Shown: positions 8,737-17,900 of the stretch, piece by piece | How positions within the stretch are numbered: position 1 is the first letter of the stretch | Layout: each line of letters begins with the position of its first letter | Source: Gemmatimonadota bacterium | GTDB taxonomy: Bacteria > Latescibacterota > UBA2968 | Assembly: GCA_026706845.1 (NCBI GenBank) | Contig: JAPOXY010000209.1 | Location: 20,737 to 64,876 of the forward strand | Reading direction: 5' to 3' | Length of the DNA: 44,140 nucleotides | Notes under the pieces: generated by a model | Told to the model about the DNA's origin: nothing | The model's database searches: none | What the model saw: the letters and a program-made list of their open reading frames with translations, nothing else | Program-made: the position numbers and the translations under genes

Positions 8737-9114
8737 TTACTCTCTCACCGGGAACCCTCGTTCGAGAACCAGGTCTATTGCTCGCTCAATTGGAAGATGC
8801 ACAATCCCGGCATCCCTATCTACCCAACCGTATTCGGTAAGCGTGCGATTGGTTTCGGCACGCACTTGCGTCAGTTCAGCAGAAGGTACAGTCTGGATCA
8901 GCGGTCCTTGATAGGGCTTTTGATGTGCAGCCATCGGAGGCGGATCATCTGTCATATAAATCACGGCTTGTTCCAGACCGAGAAACATGGCCCACATAGC
9001 GATGAAAGACAGAATGGCTATGAATATGATTCCCGCAGTGGCAGCGAGAATTGGGCCAATTTTGAGATGATAGTCTTCGTAGCCCTTTTCATGGGCATTG
9101 TGCTTTTCTGCCAT
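8737..9114 (-). CDS. Small single-helix membrane protein of the act-cox operon
   Basis: This 125-residue protein has a short cytosolic N-terminus, one long helix (about 19-46) and a periplasmic tail. The tail ends in a YGWVDRDAGIVHLPIERAID pattern followed by LVLERGFP, which I recognise as a conserved motif in small proteins of respiratory clusters; no function is established. It lies 1 base after actF and 3 bases before the SCO gene. Such tight packing suggests a structural or assembly role in complex III or in the oxidase. It could be an accessory subunit of the complex III-oxidase supercomplex; this is inference. Confidence 0.75.
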   Translation of the reverse strand: MAEKHNAHEKGYEDYHLKIGPILAATAGIIFIAILSFIAMWAMFLGLEQAVIYMTDDPPPMAAHQKPYQGPLIQTVPSAELTQVRAETNRTLTEYGWVDRDAGIVHLPIERAIDLVLERGFPVRE

Positions 9115-9115
9115 A

Positions 9116-10309
9116 TCAGTGGCCTTCTCCGGCGAAGGTTTCCGGCATGCGCGGATCGTGCAATGGTATCAGAGGCACGCCTTTTAGCTGCATCGCAAAA
9201 AATCCCAACCACAAGCCGCCAATGCTGACGAGGACCAGCGCGTCCAGCAAAAAACCATACCATATACCGTCAGAACCGCCGTGTCCAAAAGCCGGTGTAA
9301 TAAAATAATAAAGATCGACATAGCGCATAATCAACATAAAAATCGCGATAACCGTCATAAGCGCGGCGCGGCGTTTGATCGCCCGCTGCAATAGCAAAAA
9401 GAATGGCACGAAAAAGTGAAAAATAATCAATGCAGTTCCCACATATTGCCAACCGCCGTGTGATCGGCGAATGTACCAGGGGGCTTCTTCGGCCAGGTTG
9501 CCAGACCACGTAATCAAAAACTGGGAAAAACTCACATAAGCCCACAGACATGTAAATGCAAACATCAGAGTGCCCAGATCGCTCAAATACTTAAAAGCAT
9601 CAACTTCCCGATAGACCTCGACATCCTTTAATTTGATCACCCACAAGATGCACAGTGCCATGGCGCCCAGCGCGCCTCCCACCACAAAAATTAATCCGTA
9701 GATCGTCGAAAACCAGTGCGGTTCCAAAGACATAACCCAATCTGTTGCCGCAAATGTAACGGTTAAGATAAACATGGGAATTCCGGGACCGCTCAGGTTA
9801 ATCATCCGGCTTTTCAGGCCCGGTTCACCTGTTTCATCTTGCTCGCGCGACCATTTTGTCAACAAAAACATCCAGAGCAACCACAGGGCAAAATAAACGA
9901 CTGCGCGAATATAAAATCCAGTCTCATTCAAATACGGCTTCTTAAAGGTCAAAATCGGATCTTTGGCCACGACATCTGCATGCGTCCATTCGTACAAATG
10001 GTGCATACCCAGAACCACAATGGGAATAAACAGGACAGCCATGAGCCACAGTGTGCGCGCGCCCGATTCCAATAACCTCCGAATGACAAATCCCCACCGC
10101 CCACTGACCAGGTGGTGCAACATCAACAACCCCAGGCAACCCAGAGAAATGACCAACCAGTAGATATATCCAACGAGATACGATTGGAAAAATTGCTGAG
10201 AATCGGCAAAGGCACCAATAAATAAAAGCACTATACCGCAGGCACCTGCCAGAAGGCCTCGTTGTTGCACCTTATCTACAAACGGATGGTTAAAGGTTTC
10301 AGTAGCCAT
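9116..10309 (-). CDS. actF: Alternative complex III quinol-binding membrane subunit ActF (NrfD-like)
   Basis: The protein has 397 residues and about ten transmembrane helices. Together with ActC it belongs to the NrfD/PsrC superfamily; in solved complexes ActC forms the quinol site and ActF is its pseudo-symmetric partner. Typical features are the conserved FAATDWVMSLEPHWFSTIYG segment and the LGTLMFAFTCLWAYVSFSQF stretch, both characteristic of ActF. The protein lacks heme motifs, as expected. It is 6 bases after actE and 1 base before the small membrane gene. Confidence 0.94.
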   Translation of the reverse strand: MATETFNHPFVDKVQQRGLLAGACGIVLLFIGAFADSQQFFQSYLVGYIYWLVISLGCLGLLMLHHLVSGRWGFVIRRLLESGARTLWLMAVLFIPIVVLGMHHLYEWTHADVVAKDPILTFKKPYLNETGFYIRAVVYFALWLLWMFLLTKWSREQDETGEPGLKSRMINLSGPGIPMFILTVTFAATDWVMSLEPHWFSTIYGLIFVVGGALGAMALCILWVIKLKDVEVYREVDAFKYLSDLGTLMFAFTCLWAYVSFSQFLITWSGNLAEEAPWYIRRSHGGWQYVGTALIIFHFFVPFFLLLQRAIKRRAALMTVIAIFMLIMRYVDLYYFITPAFGHGGSDGIWYGFLLDALVLVSIGGLWLGFFAMQLKGVPLIPLHDPRMPETFAGEGH

Positions 10310-10315
10310 AATATC

Positions 10316-10942
10316 CTACTCGTTTTCAAGCCGCTGACGCGCATCGGCAGGGACATCGTCCAGCGTGGCGTTCTGGCTCAGTTGTAACGCCTGAATATAG
10401 GCTATAATAGCCCATCGATCTCGCGGTTTTATACGCGATGCATAGCTATACATTGCGCCAAAACCATTGGTCATGACATCAAAAAAGTAACCCGGTGTCT
10501 CATTTTGCAAGCGCTCAATATGGTACGATGGGGGTTGCTTCATGCCGCGGCGCACCACCATCCCGCGTCCGTCACCTTCCTGCCCATGGCAGGGGGAACA
10601 ATAGATATTGTAGCGTTCTCTGCCGCGGAGAATTACATCGCGCGTAATGGGAAAAGGAAAAGTTTCCGCCGGATTACCATCTACCATCCCGGTGTATAAA
10701 TGCGCGTCTGTACGCAAATGGCCGCGTGCAACCGTACCTTTTATCCATGGCCGAGAGGACCTCTGATCCGCAAAAAAAGTATTTTTTTCCAGCGGTTCAA
10801 ATCTCGACTGGTTGTACATTTCTTGCCGCAAACGCTCAATATCTGTCGTGCCCTCACACCCCATTGCCATAAAGAGTGCGAGCACCAGTCTCGCGGGATG
10901 GGCAATTTTTACCCAATTAGCTAATTTACGGTTCGACATCAT
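10316..10942 (-). CDS. actE: Alternative complex III mono-heme cytochrome c lipoprotein ActE
   Basis: The protein has 208 residues. It has a lipobox-like LFMAMGC with the lipid-modified Cys at 29, then a class I cytochrome c domain with CSPCH at 115-119 and a likely axial Met164 in GFGAMYSY. ActE carries electrons from the pentaheme ActA to the oxidase. Two adjacent ATG codons exist at 10942 and 10939; the second has better spacing to an AAGG ribosome site. Either start overlaps the end of actD, so the two genes are probably translationally coupled. Confidence 0.94.
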   Translation of the reverse strand: MMSNRKLANWVKIAHPARLVLALFMAMGCEGTTDIERLRQEMYNQSRFEPLEKNTFFADQRSSRPWIKGTVARGHLRTDAHLYTGMVDGNPAETFPFPITRDVILRGRERYNIYCSPCHGQEGDGRGMVVRRGMKQPPSYHIERLQNETPGYFFDVMTNGFGAMYSYASRIKPRDRWAIIAYIQALQLSQNATLDDVPADARQRLENE

Positions 10943-11459
10943 CTACCTTTTTTGCTTTCAGGCTTTCGAGAAATGTACGGGTTTCGGAAATATCAAATTT
11001 GGGATCTTCGGCTTCGATACACAAAAAGAACCCATCGCCAGAGGCGCGTTCAAAATTGGAGACATTGAAAACCGGGTGATAGGGACGCGGCAAACCATTG
11101 AGGATGAGCATGCCAATCAATGCACCGAAAGCGGAAAATAGCACGCCGAGTTCAAATGTCACGGGAATAAAAGAGGGCCAGCTCAAAAGGGGGCGACCAC
11201 CCACGTTGAGCGGATAGTCGATTACAGATACCCAGTACTGAAGCCCAAAGCCGGAACAGGCACCGAGAATCGCGCAGATCAACACAATGATGGGCACGCG
11301 GTGCTTGTCATAACCCATTGATTCCGACAAATCGTGTATCGGCATTGGAGAATAAGCATCCATCTTGCGATACCCTTCTGCATATGCACCTTTTGCAGCT
11401 TTGAGCAATTCGTCGGGACCATCAAATTCGGCCAAAAGGCCGTATAGATTTTCAGCCAT
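10926..11459 (-). CDS. actD: Alternative complex III subunit ActD (DUF3341)
   Basis: This 177-residue protein has an N-terminal cytosolic part (LYGLLAEFDGPDELLKAAK), the family's DAYSPMPIHDL motif, and two central helices (about residues 56-78 and 97-120) with a conserved GGRPLLSWPSFIPVTFEL loop. ActD is a membrane subunit of alternative complex III with no cofactor. I use the ATG at 11459; the frame continues to a GTG two codons upstream at 11465, but MAENLYGLLAEF is the usual family beginning. It overlaps actE. Confidence 0.93.
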   Translation of the reverse strand: MAENLYGLLAEFDGPDELLKAAKGAYAEGYRKMDAYSPMPIHDLSESMGYDKHRVPIIVLICAILGACSGFGLQYWVSVIDYPLNVGGRPLLSWPSFIPVTFELGVLFSAFGALIGMLILNGLPRPYHPVFNVSNFERASGDGFFLCIEAEDPKFDISETRTFLESLKAKKVDDVEP

Positions 11460-11471
11460 AATCACACCCGT

Positions 11472-12866
11472 TTAATCATCGGCAGAAGCAGTTTCTGCAT
11501 GTTCGCTTTTATTTGCCACCAACTGGCGGATTTCAAAAATGTTGATGACGGGCATCACCCGAATAAACAGGATCATCATAAAGAGGAAAAATCCAATTGT
11601 GCCTGCGTACAATGCCCAGTCCCACGGCGTCGAGTGATACATGTCCCAGGATGAAGGCATAAAGTCGCGGTGGAGACTTGTCACCACAATGATAAATCGC
11701 TCGAGCCACATTCCCACATTGATGAACATCGAAATAGTGAATAGCCATAGCGGACTCAGGCGCACTCGTTTAATCCACAATAATTGGGGGATAGCCACAT
11801 TGCACAAGATCAATGACCAGTAAGTTCCGGAATAAGGGCCAAACGTGCGATTTTGCATCATATAGCCTTCATAGGGGCTGGCACTATACCAGGCAAAAAA
11901 CTGCTCCATCGCATAGCCATAAGCCACGATGAGTCCGGTGGCGAGCATCACCTTGCCCATATTGTTCAGATGGCGGTCGGTGATATAATCGTGCAATCCG
12001 TAAAAGTAGCGAATGGGCAGTCCCAGCGTCAGCACCATTGCAAAACCGGCATATACAGCACCCGCCACAAAATAGGGTGGAAAGATGGTTGCATGCCAGC
12101 CGGGAATCAGTCCTACGGAAAAGTCCAAACTCACGATGGAGTGTACGGATAGCACCAGCGGCGTCGATACACCCGCTAAGAGAAGCGCGGCCATTTCATA
12201 GTTGAACCAGTGCTTGGCGGATCCTCGCCATCCCATTGACAATACGCCGTAGATGATCTGTGATATTTTGTGTTTGGCTTTGTCGCGCAGGGTGGCAAAA
12301 TCGGGAATCAAGCCCAGATACCAGAAGATCAGAGATACTGTAAAGTAGGTGCCAACGGCAAATACATCCCATATTAGCGGACTGCGGAACTGCGGCCACA
12401 CAGACATTGTATTGGGATAGGGCAACAGCCAGTAAGCCGCTACCCAGGGACGCCCCGTGTGCAACAGTGGAAACATACCGGCGCACATGACGGCAAAAAT
12501 GGTCATGGCTTCGGCAAATCGGTTGATCGAATTGCGCCATTGCTGACGCATGAGCAACAAAATAGCTGAAATCAATGTGCCTGCATGCCCAATACCAATC
12601 CACCAGACAAAGTTGATAATTGCCCAGCCCCAGCCAACGGGAATATTTAAGCCCCAGATGCCAGTCCCTTTGATCAGCAGCCAGGTTGCAGACAACATCA
12701 ACAACTGCAAAATACCACCTGCAATCAACAACGCTGCGAGCCATCCCAGAGGCGTGCGATTGGTGATGAGCGCACTGAGTCTTTGCGTCACCGTTGTATA
12801 GGTCTGCCCCGGACCGAGTACCGGCGCTGGCATCGTCGGATCGTTTATAGGTGCAGGACTACCCAT
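11472..12866 (-). CDS. actC: Alternative complex III quinol-binding membrane subunit ActC (NrfD-like)
   Basis: The protein has 464 residues and about ten helices, including the typical motifs WGWAIINFVWWIGIGHAGTL, LHTGRPWVAAYWLLPYPN and WHATIFPPYFVAGAVYAGFA. ActC oxidises quinol at the periplasmic side of the inner membrane and passes electrons to the iron-sulfur domain of ActB. The start overlaps the end of actB by 8 bases, and the next gene starts within about a dozen bases of its stop, as expected for coupled translation. Confidence 0.96.
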   Translation of the reverse strand: MGSPAPINDPTMPAPVLGPGQTYTTVTQRLSALITNRTPLGWLAALLIAGGILQLLMLSATWLLIKGTGIWGLNIPVGWGWAIINFVWWIGIGHAGTLISAILLLMRQQWRNSINRFAEAMTIFAVMCAGMFPLLHTGRPWVAAYWLLPYPNTMSVWPQFRSPLIWDVFAVGTYFTVSLIFWYLGLIPDFATLRDKAKHKISQIIYGVLSMGWRGSAKHWFNYEMAALLLAGVSTPLVLSVHSIVSLDFSVGLIPGWHATIFPPYFVAGAVYAGFAMVLTLGLPIRYFYGLHDYITDRHLNNMGKVMLATGLIVAYGYAMEQFFAWYSASPYEGYMMQNRTFGPYSGTYWSLILCNVAIPQLLWIKRVRLSPLWLFTISMFINVGMWLERFIIVVTSLHRDFMPSSWDMYHSTPWDWALYAGTIGFFLFMMILFIRVMPVINIFEIRQLVANKSEHAETASADD

Positions 12867-15855
12867 GCTGTGAAATCTCCGGATTGGGATTGGTCAACCG
12901 CGCGAGATACGTGGTGCGCGGTTTGGTATTTAATTCTGTCAAAATGCCGTAATTTCGCTGTTGGGCTTTGAGCCTGGCCACGCGGCTATTGGGGTCTTTG
13001 ATATCGCCAAATACAATGGCATCTGCAGGGCACGCACCCTGACAGGCGGTTGTAATATCCCCATCTTTCAATTCGCGATCTTCGACCTTGGCCTCAATTC
13101 GCGCTGCACTAATGCGCTGCACACAATAGGTACATTTTTCCATCACGCCGCGACCGCGAACTGTTACATTGGGATTGCGCTGCAATTTGAAACTCGGTGT
13201 TTCTTCATCGGCATAGTGGAGGAAATTGAAGCGCCGCACCTTATAGGGGCAGTTATTTGAGCAATACCTTGTACCCACACAGCGGTTATAGGCCATATCG
13301 TTCAAGCCCTCGGCACTGTGTACTGTTGCGCCAACGGGGCATACGAGTTCACAGGGTGCATTCTCGCACTGCATACAGGGTACGGGCTGGTTGTAAAGTT
13401 CGGGGTTGTCCAGATCGCCCTTGTAGTAGCGGTCGATGCGAATCCAGTGCATTTCGCGTCCGTTGAGCACCTCATCTTTGCCCACTACCGGGATATTATT
13501 TTCCGACTGACAGGCGACTGTGCAGGCATTGCAACCATTGCACGAATTCAGGTCAATTGCCATGCCCCAGGCTATGCCATCGTTGTCGTGAATCCCATCA
13601 AAAAAGTTTGCATCGGGACCGGGATCGTGTCCCATTTCGTGTACAAAATGCGGGTGTTTTTCGTATTCATCAACTGTGCCAGATCGCACCAGCGCGCGGC
13701 CTTCCATGCTGTGGTGATCCTGCGTGCAGGCCAGGGGATACGTCTGGCCCGTTTTTGTCATTGACGCGCCCGATGCAATCCACGGTGAATCAGATGTCTG
13801 AAGTGCATAAGCATTAAAGCCAACGCCATTACCCACGCGCCCGGCAGCGGTGCGTCCAAAGCCGAGATGTACGGTAACGGCATTTGCGGGATGCCCGGGT
13901 GCTATCCAGATAGGTGCTTCCACCGAGCGATTATTCGCGCTCAATGCGACCACATCGCCATTTTGAAGCCCCATTGCCTCGGCAGTTGCCGGTGCGATCA
14001 AAGCCGCATTATCCCAGGTGAGGCGCGTATGGGGTTTGGGCAATTCTTGCAGCCAGCCATTGTTGGCATATCGCCCATCGCCAATTGTGGGATCCAGGCG
14101 GAAGTTCACTTCGAGTCCCTCACTCGCCTGCGATGGCGTGCCGTAATTTTCGGTCGTGCTCACAGAACGCTCGGGCAAAGCCGTATCGGGAACCAATCCG
14201 TCGTGCAACCATGTCTGCCAGGCTGTTTCAAAATCGGTGCCTTTGTACTGTTCACGCCAATATTCTTTGACCCGATCGTAACCTGCACGTCCATCCCCCA
14301 GCATCATAGCCACCAGTTCCGCGGCGGACTTGCCACCGTAGAGCGGCTCAATCAATGGCTGGACAATAGAAACCGTACCGTCAAAAGCGCGTGTATCGCC
14401 CCAGGCTTCTAATGCGTGTGCTTCGGGCAGATGCCAGTGAGACAATCGCGAGGTTTCATTTTGAGATTGGCCCAGGTGAATGCGCGTTGTCACTTCCTGG
14501 TAAGCAGCGGCAAAATTGAGGTCTGCCGGTGCATTGTAAACGGGATTGCCACCCAGAACCACCAGCAGAGAAACTCTGCCCTCTGACATATCAACGGTTA
14601 AATCTTTGAGGGAAGCGTATTGATTGGTAGGCTCGGCTTCTACTGGATCTGTGTACGTCACGGTGTTACCCACGTTGCCTAACGCATCGTTGATGGCGTG
14701 TGCGAGTGCGTGAACAGCAGGCGGTTGATGGTCGCCGGCAATCACCAGCGATGCGCCGCGATGTGCCGCCAGGTCTTTGACCAGTGCATTGAGCCAGGTA
14801 TCGTGGCCAGCGCTATTGCCACCCATTGCGTTTATTCCCAGCGCAGTAGCTACTGCTCGGACAAATCCCTCGACCTGACTGGCTTTCAATGGCAGGCGAT
14901 GATCGGCAAAAGACCCCGTATTAGATGGGGTGGATTCAACGACGTAGATTCGATTCATATCGGCCTTTTGGCCGTCGATGACCTCGCGCCCCAGAGCAAC
15001 GTGACGAGCGTGTCGGACACTTGCCGCACCGCTATCCATAAAATCGGCGTCTAAAGACAAGATGCGTTTGGCTTTTTCAAAATGATACTGCGTTTCGACG
15101 ACTTCGCCAAAAGCCATTCTGGCGCCTTCGCGCACATTGTCGCGCGTGCCTGGCTCAAATTGATGCCACCTTGCGTTGGGATATTTTTCCAATAGTGCGC
15201 GGATCTGGCTGACCAAAACTGGCGAGGTCACTGTTTCTGTCAATAGACGCAATCCCTGTCCCTGATCCAAATCGAGTTTTGCCACTTCGGTGGCAAGGGT
15301 AGCGGAAAATCTCGTCCATGTACTCGCCCGTCCATTTGCTATGGGTACCTGCGAGCGGTCCGGGTCGTAGAGATCGAGTATTTGAGCCTGTGTAATTGCA
15401 TCTGTGGGCCCAAAAGTCGCATTTCCCGATCGAGGATTTGCGGGATGTGCGGGATTGCCCTCTATTTTGGTCGGACGCCCCGCATGACTTTCGACCAGTA
15501 CGCCCCGGGCGAATCCGCCTTGAGAGAGAGCCGAAGCAAAGAACAGGGGTTTACCGGGTATGATCTGCTCGGGCGCACGTATATAGGGGACGATTTTTTC
15601 CGGCGGCTGGCGCGTGCACGATGTCAAGCCGGCAAATGCCAGAGACGCGCCCATTACCTGTAGAAACTTGCGGCGACCGACTTTGTCGCTCCATTCGGAA
15701 GCTCCTTCGGGAAATTCGCGGTGCAAATAGTCGCGAAATTCTTCCGTATCGGCCAATTCATTCAGGCTGCGCCAATAATCCTGCCCCTCGCGCTTAGATA
15801 GGCGTTCGCGAATCGCAGAGAGGTCCAAACCGTCTTTATGTGCTGTGCGTGTCAT
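12859..15855 (-). CDS. actB: Alternative complex III iron-sulfur subunit ActB (molybdopterin-oxidoreductase-like)
   Basis: This protein of about 998 residues joins two domains. The N-terminal part has a twin-arginine motif (GRRKFLQVMGAS, about 60-70 residues in) and resembles molybdopterin oxidoreductases, but this family binds no molybdenum. The C-terminal 230 residues carry four cysteine clusters: CNGCNACTVAC, CMQCENAPCELVCP, CVGTRYCSNNCP, and CTYC with a later CQGACP. These are expected to hold three 4Fe-4S and one 3Fe-4S centres that carry electrons from quinol to ActA. I choose the ATG at 15855 because it forms an ATGA overlap with the actA stop; in-frame ATGs at 15864 and 15873 are possible. 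Confidence 0.96.
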   Translation of the reverse strand: MTRTAHKDGLDLSAIRERLSKREGQDYWRSLNELADTEEFRDYLHREFPEGASEWSDKVGRRKFLQVMGASLAFAGLTSCTRQPPEKIVPYIRAPEQIIPGKPLFFASALSQGGFARGVLVESHAGRPTKIEGNPAHPANPRSGNATFGPTDAITQAQILDLYDPDRSQVPIANGRASTWTRFSATLATEVAKLDLDQGQGLRLLTETVTSPVLVSQIRALLEKYPNARWHQFEPGTRDNVREGARMAFGEVVETQYHFEKAKRILSLDADFMDSGAASVRHARHVALGREVIDGQKADMNRIYVVESTPSNTGSFADHRLPLKASQVEGFVRAVATALGINAMGGNSAGHDTWLNALVKDLAAHRGASLVIAGDHQPPAVHALAHAINDALGNVGNTVTYTDPVEAEPTNQYASLKDLTVDMSEGRVSLLVVLGGNPVYNAPADLNFAAAYQEVTTRIHLGQSQNETSRLSHWHLPEAHALEAWGDTRAFDGTVSIVQPLIEPLYGGKSAAELVAMMLGDGRAGYDRVKEYWREQYKGTDFETAWQTWLHDGLVPDTALPERSVSTTENYGTPSQASEGLEVNFRLDPTIGDGRYANNGWLQELPKPHTRLTWDNAALIAPATAEAMGLQNGDVVALSANNRSVEAPIWIAPGHPANAVTVHLGFGRTAAGRVGNGVGFNAYALQTSDSPWIASGASMTKTGQTYPLACTQDHHSMEGRALVRSGTVDEYEKHPHFVHEMGHDPGPDANFFDGIHDNDGIAWGMAIDLNSCNGCNACTVACQSENNIPVVGKDEVLNGREMHWIRIDRYYKGDLDNPELYNQPVPCMQCENAPCELVCPVGATVHSAEGLNDMAYNRCVGTRYCSNNCPYKVRRFNFLHYADEETPSFKLQRNPNVTVRGRGVMEKCTYCVQRISAARIEAKVEDRELKDGDITTACQGACPADAIVFGDIKDPNSRVARLKAQQRNYGILTELNTKPRTTYLARLTNPNPEISQHG

Positions 15856-16520
15856 CGATGACATGTCGAGCAATCCGTGGAAGGGTTAATATCGTAGTCT
15901 TGAACCAGTTGTGCGCCCAGCAAGGCTTGAGAGACCGCATGTCCGCGTTCATCCATTGGTTTCCAGGCCATATTGAAAACTTCTTCGCGGGGACGCACAT
16001 ATTTCTCGGGTGCCCGGTGACATTCCAGACACCATTCCATGTTGAGGGTGTTCACTTTCCACATTAGTGGCATTTCATCGACCTGTCCGTGACAGGTTTG
16101 ACATCCGATGCCTTTGTGAACGTGAATGCTGTGATTGAAATAGACAAAATCGGGGAGATCGTGAATGCGAACCCACTCTATGGGATTACCCGTGCGATAA
16201 CTTTCGCGGATGGGTTCGAGAAGGGGGCTTTCTGTCCAAATTTGAGAATGGCAGGTCATGCAGGTTTCAACAGGGGGGATATTGGCGAAGGAAGATTCTT
16301 CTACAGAAGTGTGACAATAGCGACAGTCGAGGCCCACGCCGGCCACGTGGTGTTTGTGACTGAAGGGAACCGGCTGTTTTTTTGCGACCAGGACATCGGA
16401 TGTGTAGTGTAATCGGTTGGTGTTGAGCAGAATGGTGAGGCCCGTTCCAACAACAACCAGAACCACGACAATACTGATTCTGGCATACGCGTTACTGCCA
16501 CGCGGAAAAAGCTGCGCCAT
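15852..16520 (-). CDS. actA: Alternative complex III pentaheme cytochrome c ActA
   Basis: The protein has 222 residues, with one N-terminal helix (about 15-33) and five CxxCH heme motifs: CRYCH (66-70), CMTCH (87-91), CQTCH (140-144), CLECH (164-168) and CSTCH (217-221). Additional histidines such as those in FSHKHH and FNHSIHVHKG are candidates for distal ligands. ActA carries electrons from the iron-sulfur chain of ActB to ActE. It is the first gene of the 12-gene respiratory operon, with a promoter at 16582-16609. Confidence 0.96.
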   Translation of the reverse strand: MAQLFPRGSNAYARISIVVVLVVVGTGLTILLNTNRLHYTSDVLVAKKQPVPFSHKHHVAGVGLDCRYCHTSVEESSFANIPPVETCMTCHSQIWTESPLLEPIRESYRTGNPIEWVRIHDLPDFVYFNHSIHVHKGIGCQTCHGQVDEMPLMWKVNTLNMEWCLECHRAPEKYVRPREEVFNMAWKPMDERGHAVSQALLGAQLVQDYDINPSTDCSTCHR

Positions 16521-16581
16521 TTATGAATCCTGTGAAGTGAGATGAGACAAAATGAGATCAGGTCGAACCTACGAAGGGCTT

Positions 16582-16609
16582 AATATACACGAATCCACAT
16601 GCGAGTCAA
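16582..16609 (-). promoter_or_regulatory. Sigma-70-like promoter of the act-cox operon
   Basis: Read on the minus strand: TTGACT (16609-16604), a 16-base spacer, then TATATT (16587-16582), giving a leader of roughly 55 bases before actA. The spacer ends in GATTCGTG, almost the same as in the promoter of the desaturase gene (17844-17871); 21 of 26 positions agree between the two sites. The rest of the 156-base gap 16521-16676 is AT-rich and shows no gene. Confidence 0.65.
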
Positions 16610-16676
16610 GCAATAAGTTTTGCTCATATAAACTGTACATTATTATCTACTTTGTTTTGCATATAAAACACGCATT

Positions 16677-17804
16677 TTAATCGCGAGTGTCCGCTGTATG
16701 TTGTTCTATATTGCGCCGATTATCGCCTGTGGGCAGTTCGGCAATGTACTGGTAATTGGGGTCATGCGCCTGTCTGTCCAAAATCTCAGCAATTTGTTTC
16801 CACGTTTCGCGCAAGCCGCGGGTGCAGTAGGGCATCTCGTGTTTGATCAGCCTGTGTAGCCGACCGAGTTTGTAGCATGGAACCGCAGCGTACATGTGGT
16901 GTTCGGTGTGGTAGTTCATATGCCAGTAGAGAAATTGGAGCAGGGGATTGAGGTAAATCGTGCGGCAGCAGAGGCGAAAATCCGGTACTTCGTCTTGCAG
17001 CCCAACGTGCTGTGCGGAGTTGCAGAGGGATTGCAACCACGATCCGAACATTTTCGGAAATGTGATGACCAGCGGAACAATCCAGTACCCATACGCCAGA
17101 GATATACCCGCGATCGAGAGGTGGCCGATGAGCAAGGTGCGCTCCCACCTGGTGTAGGCGCGACACCGCTCTGGATCACTTTCGGGAAAGAGCATTCCAA
17201 TCCAGGAATTTTTCCTGTTGATATAGCCGGTAAAGTTCCGAAACCTCTCTTTGAGCAATGTGTAGGGGTATTTGTGGTTTACAATGGCTCGCTTCCACAG
17301 GCCTTTGAGGTCGATTTTTTGAGGGAGTACGACTTCCTGGTCGTCTGGGGGATGCAAGGTGTATTTGTGGTGCTCGGTATGGCTGGCCCAGAATAGATGG
17401 TGGTTGTGCCAGCCGAGGAAGGACAAAATGCGGAGGAAGAAGCGATTGAGCCATCGGGTCTTGAAGACCGAGTCGTGTACCAGTTCGTGAAAGCCGTTGA
17501 CCAGAAAATGCCAGAAGTGCCCGTTGATGAAGACCAGTAGTGCAGTGATATACCAGGGCCAGTGGCGCGATGAGTAAATGGCCGCTCCCGCAGCAACAGT
17601 TAGCACGCCCAGGAAACCGAGTGTCTGAGCAAAGCCGAGGAAATCACTTCGCTTGTTGAGTTCGCGCAATGTCTCGCGGGAGACACGACAGCGGTACCAT
17701 TTGATCCGCGTCTTCCTGGGCGGTTTATTGTATTTGGGACCTTCTGTGAACACGTCTCGATCAGAGAGCGTGCCCTGGCCGATGTTTTCGGTTTGTGTGT
17801 TCAA
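16677..17804 (-). CDS. Membrane fatty acid desaturase
   Basis: The protein has 375 residues with the three histidine boxes of di-iron membrane desaturases: HELVH (106-110), HTEHH (142-146) and HTEHH (299-303), plus extra histidines at GWHNHH. Hydrophobic pairs surround the boxes. Family members insert double bonds into acyl chains, or hydroxylate lipid substrates, using oxygen; the exact substrate is not readable here. The start is a TTG at 17804: an in-frame TAG lies two codons upstream and no ATG follows before conserved sequence. It is a separate unit from the respiratory operon, with its own promoter-like element 43 bases upstream. Confidence 0.9.
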   Translation of the reverse strand: MNTQTENIGQGTLSDRDVFTEGPKYNKPPRKTRIKWYRCRVSRETLRELNKRSDFLGFAQTLGFLGVLTVAAGAAIYSSRHWPWYITALLVFINGHFWHFLVNGFHELVHDSVFKTRWLNRFFLRILSFLGWHNHHLFWASHTEHHKYTLHPPDDQEVVLPQKIDLKGLWKRAIVNHKYPYTLLKERFRNFTGYINRKNSWIGMLFPESDPERCRAYTRWERTLLIGHLSIAGISLAYGYWIVPLVITFPKMFGSWLQSLCNSAQHVGLQDEVPDFRLCCRTIYLNPLLQFLYWHMNYHTEHHMYAAVPCYKLGRLHRLIKHEMPYCTRGLRETWKQIAEILDRQAHDPNYQYIAELPTGDNRRNIEQHTADTRD

Positions 17805-17843
17805 GGTCTATGATCCACTTGTTGGAAATTTAGAATCAGCGAC

Positions 17844-17871
17844 CAAGATACGCGAATCTACTTGTGCGTCA
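17844..17871 (-). promoter_or_regulatory. Sigma-70-like promoter of the desaturase gene
   Basis: Read on the minus strand: TTGACG (17871-17866), a 16-base spacer ending in GATTCGCG, then TATCTT (17849-17844), about 40 bases before the TTG start. It matches the promoter of actA at 21 of 26 compared positions, including the spacer, which suggests shared control or a lineage-specific extended promoter. Confidence 0.6.
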
Positions 17872-17900
17872 AGTGGGTTCGCAGTACCTCTCTCCGCTTG

